In this document: piece after piece, positions 61,138 to 64,000 of the stretch
Numbering within the stretch: position 1 is the first letter of the stretch
How the letters are laid out: every line of letters begins with the position of its first letter
Source of the DNA: PALSA-911 sp963743035
Lineage (GTDB): Bacteria; Pseudomonadota; Alphaproteobacteria; Acetobacterales; Acetobacteraceae
NCBI GenBank assembly: GCA_963743035.1
Contig: CAVUOB010000001.1
Coordinates: 310,001-374,000 of the forward strand
DNA length: 64,000 nt
Direction of reading: 5' to 3'
Translations under genes and position numbers: made by a program
The notes under the pieces: generated by a model
The model's database searches: none
Told to the model about the DNA's origin: nothing
Seen by the model: only the letters and a program-made list of their open reading frames with translations

Positions 61138-62219
61138 CAGCCTGCCGCGATCGGCTTGCCTGCCGCGTCCAGCCGGGGCCAGGCGTGCTGCAGGCCGAGC
61201 TTGTCCAGCGCCGCCTCCAGGAAGCGCGGCTCGAACCAGCCGTTCACGTCGACCTCGCGGCGCACCAGGCCATAGCTGCGCGCCTGCTCCGCCTGCACGC
61301 GATACTGCTCGATCAGGAAGGCGTCCATGATCGGGGAATTGCGCTGCTTCATGGTCTGGCCGGCAAAGTCGTCGCGGTACGTCTCCGGCGTCCGGCCGGA
61401 ACGCGCCCAGATGTCGAACAGCACCGCGCGGTTGTTCTCCTGCGAGGAGAAGTCGGCGGCGCGCACCAGCGCGGTGACGATGCGCTGGGTGACCTCCGGC
61501 TGCGCGGCCACGAACGCCTCCGCTGCGATGATGGTGCCCTGGCGCTCGAAGGCGGGGTTGTCGCCCTTGGTCGTGTAGGCAATCTTCACCAGGCCCTGCT
61601 GGGCCAGATTCAGCAGGCCGTAATTGCCGAAAGCGGCGTCGATGTCGCGGGAAACCAGGGCTGCGTTGGACGTCGCCTCGTCCATGTTGATGACCTGCAA
61701 ATCGCGCTCGGTCAGCCCGTTCGCGGCCAGCACCTTGACGGCGGACAAATGGTTGTTGGTGCCGCGGAAGATCGCGACCTTGCGCCCGCGCAGGTCCTTC
61801 ACCCCCTGGACCGGACTGTCCACGGGCACGCCGAGATAGGTGGGCCCATGGGCGCCATTGGCGATCAGGTGCCTGGTTTTCAGACCGCTGGCCCGGCCTA
61901 TCACCTGCGGCAGGTCGCCCTGCGAGGCGATATCGAGCTGCCCGGTCGCAAAGGCCTCGTTTACCGCCGGGCCGGCGCCCTTGAAGAAGAACCATTTCAC
62001 CTGCACGCTTGGCAGGTCGGCGAGCTCGCGTTCCAGATAGCCTTCGGCATGCGCGGTCGCGGCCGCGCTGCCGCCGGAGAACTGGCGGTTATCCACGCCG
62101 ACATTGGCGAAGCCGAAGCGCACGACCAGCGGCGCCTGCGCCAGCACGGCCGGAGCGGCGAGGGGGGTTGCCAGGGCGGCAGCAGCCAGCGAGCCGAGGC
62201 GGCGGCGGGTGATCGTCAC
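61137..62219 (-). CDS. NitT/TauT-family ABC transporter substrate-binding protein
   Basis: A 360-residue periplasmic binding protein with a twin-arginine-like leader (ITRRRLGSLAAAALATPLAA, cleavage near VLA-QA). Family features include VNEAFATGQLDIASQGDLPQ, GVKDLRGRKVAIFRGTNNHL and INMDEATSNAALVSRDIDAA. It starts at GTG 62219 with ggagaca eight bases before. A sulfonate/sulfone ligand is suggested by the two flanking monooxygenase genes. Confidence 0.88.
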   Translation of the reverse strand: MTITRRRLGSLAAAALATPLAAPAVLAQAPLVVRFGFANVGVDNRQFSGGSAAATAHAEGYLERELADLPSVQVKWFFFKGAGPAVNEAFATGQLDIASQGDLPQVIGRASGLKTRHLIANGAHGPTYLGVPVDSPVQGVKDLRGRKVAIFRGTNNHLSAVKVLAANGLTERDLQVINMDEATSNAALVSRDIDAAFGNYGLLNLAQQGLVKIAYTTKGDNPAFERQGTIIAAEAFVAAQPEVTQRIVTALVRAADFSSQENNRAVLFDIWARSGRTPETYRDDFAGQTMKQRNSPIMDAFLIEQYRVQAEQARSYGLVRREVDVNGWFEPRFLEAALDKLGLQHAWPRLDAAGKPIAAG

Positions 62220-62229
62220 GGTCTGTCTC

Positions 62230-63585
62230 CTATTCCGCGGCCCGGGCAGCAGGCTGGGAGGTCGGGACGGGGAAGCGAAGCCCGAGATTCTCCCGCAGCG
62301 TGCGGCCCTCGTATTCCGTGCGGAACAGGCCGCGGCGCTGCAACTCCGGCACCACCAGCTCGACGAAATCGTCGAGCCCACCCGGCAGCGTCGGCGGCAT
62401 GATATTGAAGCCGTCCGCGCCATAGGCCTCGAACCGCTCCTGCAGCGCATCCGCGATCTGGGCCGGCGTGCCGACCAGCTGCCAGTGGCCGCGCGCTCCG
62501 GCGATGCAGAGATAGAGCTGGCGTATCGTCAGGTTCTCCCGCCTCGCCAGGTCCAGCAGCAGCGCCTGGCGGCTTTTGCCGCCGTTGGTCTCCGGCAGAT
62601 CGTCCGGCACCGGACCGTCCAGCGGATAGGCGGAAAGATCCGTGCCGCCGGACAGGCCGGAGAGCATGGACAGGCCGACCGCCGGATGGATCCGGTCCTG
62701 CAGCGCGGCGAACTTGTCCTCGGCTTCCGTCAGCGTATGGCCCACCACGGGAAACGCGCCGGGCATGATCTTCAGATCCTCCGGCTGGCGGCCGAACCGG
62801 GCGAGCCGCCCCTTCACGTCGGCGTAGAAGGCCACCGCGTCGGCGAGCGTGATCTGCGCGGCGAAGATGACCTCCGCAGTGCGCGCCGCCAGGTCCCGGC
62901 CGGCTTCGGAGGCGCCGGCCTGCACCACAACCGGGTGGCCCTGCAGAGAGCGGCCCACGTTCAACGGGCCTCGCACCCGGAAATGCGCGCCCGCATGGTT
63001 CAGCACATGCAGCTTGTCCGGGTCGAAGAAGATCCCGCTGGCCTTGTCCCGCGGGAAGGCATTGTCCTCCCAGCTGCGCCAGAGGCCGCGCACCACGTCG
63101 ATGAATTCCTCTGCCCGCCCATAGCGGTCGGCGTGCAGCGGGTGCTTGTCGCGGCTGAAGTTCAGCGCCTCGGCATCGGTCGAGGACGTCACCGCGTTCC
63201 AGGCGGCGCGGCCGCCGCTGATCACGTCCAGCGAAGCGAAGGCGCGCGCCAGATTGTACGGCTCATTGTAGGTGGTGGAGGCCGTCGCGACCAGGCCGAT
63301 CCGGGAGGTGACGGCGGCCAACCCCGACAGCAGGGTGAGCGGCTCGAACGAGATCGCGCGCGATGTCCGTGCCAGCGAGGCGGGATCGTCGTTGCGCACG
63401 GCGTTGCCGTCGGCCAGGAAAACGGCGTCGAACTTCGCGCGCTCCGCCGTCTGCGCCAGGCGGCGGAAATGCGCGAAGCTGGTGCCGGCGCGGTCGTCCG
63501 CACCCTCGGCGCGCCAGGCGGCGACATGGTGCCCGTCGGTCATCAGGAAGGCGCCGAGACGCATCTTTCCAGGACGTGTCGTCAT
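62230..63585 (-). CDS. NtaA/SnaA/DszA-family FMNH2-dependent monooxygenase
   Basis: A 451-residue luciferase-like monooxygenase of the NtaA/DszA group, intact. It has MRLGAFLMTDGHHVAAWRAE, RLAQTAERAKFDAVFLADGN, ARAFASLDVISGGRAAWNAV, HFRVRGPLNVGRSLQGHPVV, VVVQAGASEAGRDLAARTAE and a C-terminal GFNIMPPTLPGGLDDFVELV ending near LFRTEYEGRTLRENLGL. ATG 63585 fits the family N-terminus. It lies between the binding protein (ten bases) and the ATPase, thus inside the importer operon. A relative with a frameshift is at 37566. Confidence 0.9.
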   Translation of the reverse strand: MTTRPGKMRLGAFLMTDGHHVAAWRAEGADDRAGTSFAHFRRLAQTAERAKFDAVFLADGNAVRNDDPASLARTSRAISFEPLTLLSGLAAVTSRIGLVATASTTYNEPYNLARAFASLDVISGGRAAWNAVTSSTDAEALNFSRDKHPLHADRYGRAEEFIDVVRGLWRSWEDNAFPRDKASGIFFDPDKLHVLNHAGAHFRVRGPLNVGRSLQGHPVVVQAGASEAGRDLAARTAEVIFAAQITLADAVAFYADVKGRLARFGRQPEDLKIMPGAFPVVGHTLTEAEDKFAALQDRIHPAVGLSMLSGLSGGTDLSAYPLDGPVPDDLPETNGGKSRQALLLDLARRENLTIRQLYLCIAGARGHWQLVGTPAQIADALQERFEAYGADGFNIMPPTLPGGLDDFVELVVPELQRRGLFRTEYEGRTLRENLGLRFPVPTSQPAARAAE

Positions 63586-63601
63586 CTTTCGGTATTCCCT
63601 A

Positions 63602-64000
63602 TCAGGCGGTTTGGGCCAGGGCCGGCAGAAATCTTTCTGGGACCGGCGCCGCAACCTGCGGCGCCCCGGCAGCAGCGGTTCCCTCCAGCTGGCGCAGCAG
63701 CGCGGCGCGCAGCCGCAGCAGATGCGGGTCATCCCGGTCGCGCGGATGCGGCAGGCCGACCGGAAGGATGGCATCGATGCGGCCGGGGCGCGGCGCCATC
63801 ACCACCACGCGGTCGCCCAGATAGACCGCCTCGTCCACGTCGTGCGTCACCAGCACCATGGTGATCCGTTCATGCGCCCAGATACGCAACAGCTCGCCCT
63901 GCAGCCGGGCGCGGTTCAGCGCGTCCAGCGCGCCGAACGGCTCGTCCAGCAGCAGCACGCCGGGGCGGCTGACCAGGCCGCGGGCGATCGCCGCCCGTTG
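63602..64000 (-). CDS. NitT/TauT-family ABC transporter ATP-binding protein, N-terminal half outside window
   Basis: Only the C-terminal ~132 residues are inside the window: the end of the signature region (QRAAIARGLV), Walker B LLLDEPFGALDALNRARLQG, and the switch His in VTHDVDEAVYLGDRVVVMAP, followed by a family-typical ~45-residue tail. The Walker A part lies beyond base 64000. It is the SsuB-like ATPase for the two-permease importer, and probably the first or second gene of that operon. Confidence 0.9.
   Translation of the reverse strand, partial: QRAAIARGLVSRPGVLLLDEPFGALDALNRARLQGELLRIWAHERITMVLVTHDVDEAVYLGDRVVVMAPRPGRIDAILPVGLPHPRDRDDPHLLRLRAALLRQLEGTAAAGAPQVAAPVPERFLPALAQTA

Overview
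The window is high-GC DNA with dense, mostly operonic coding. The gene set fits an alphaproteobacterium, probably of the Acetobacteraceae/Rhodospirillales: several branched-chain amino-acid (Liv-type) and NitT/TauT ABC importers, three PEP-CTERM surface proteins, stem-loop intergenic elements and SsuCBDA. The taxonomic placement is inference from gene content; no rRNA or other marker is present. No integrase, transposase or CRISPR array is visible.

Layout. 1-7.3 kb: a partial hydrolase, a VIT-family metal transporter, a decayed CoA-transferase pseudogene, and a livHMGF cluster without a binding protein, followed by an MDR oxidoreductase. 7.5-13.6 kb: a small membrane protein, a type-B carboxylesterase, and an amidohydrolase-binding protein-ATPase-permease operon. 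13.8-17.4 kb: a PEP-CTERM protein, a frameshifted selenium-binding protein (methanethiol oxidase family) with a membrane partner, and an atypical SDR. 17.7-21.4 kb: a complete ssuCBDA sulfonate operon. 21.4-31.6 kb: stem-loop elements, a PEP-CTERM gene, then a long minus-strand run livJHMGF - M20 peptidase (broken) - DUF1345 - hippurate-hydrolase-like - EEP nuclease - tag. 31.7-37.4 kb: a YeiH-type exporter, a DMT exporter with a His-rich tail, a PEP-CTERM protein with an ice-binding (DUF3494) domain, and an isolated EF-G gene. 37.6-45.3 kb: a minus-strand operon with a peptide-type ABC importer, a DszC/SfnC-like monooxygenase and an NtaA/DszA-like monooxygenase. It is bounded on the right by a decayed 3' half of a tRNA-fMet and a terminator. 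46-53.1 kb: CreA, a small lipoprotein, a nucleobase permease with a C-terminal GHKL-like domain, and a NitT/TauT importer with a second DszC/SfnC-like enzyme. 53.2-64 kb: a Baeyer-Villiger monooxygenase divergent from an IclR regulator, a 1-Cys peroxiredoxin, and a monooxygenase/importer cluster (FAD oxidoreductase, SfnG-like enzyme, two permeases, binding protein, NtaA-like enzyme, ATPase) that runs off the right edge.

The unifying theme is acquisition and oxidative cleavage of small organic molecules, above all organosulfur compounds. Three importer systems each sit with their own flavin-dependent C-S-cleaving-type enzymes, in addition to the classical ssu operon; a methanethiol-oxidase-family gene and a YeiH-type (putative sulfate) exporter lie between them. 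Which sulfur compound each system handles cannot be read from the sequence.

Four otherwise well-conserved genes carry five frameshifts, every one equivalent to a single extra base. That uniform direction makes base-calling error a serious alternative to real inactivation. The CoA-transferase remnant, in contrast, is truncated at both ends and shifted in both directions, and is a true pseudogene.
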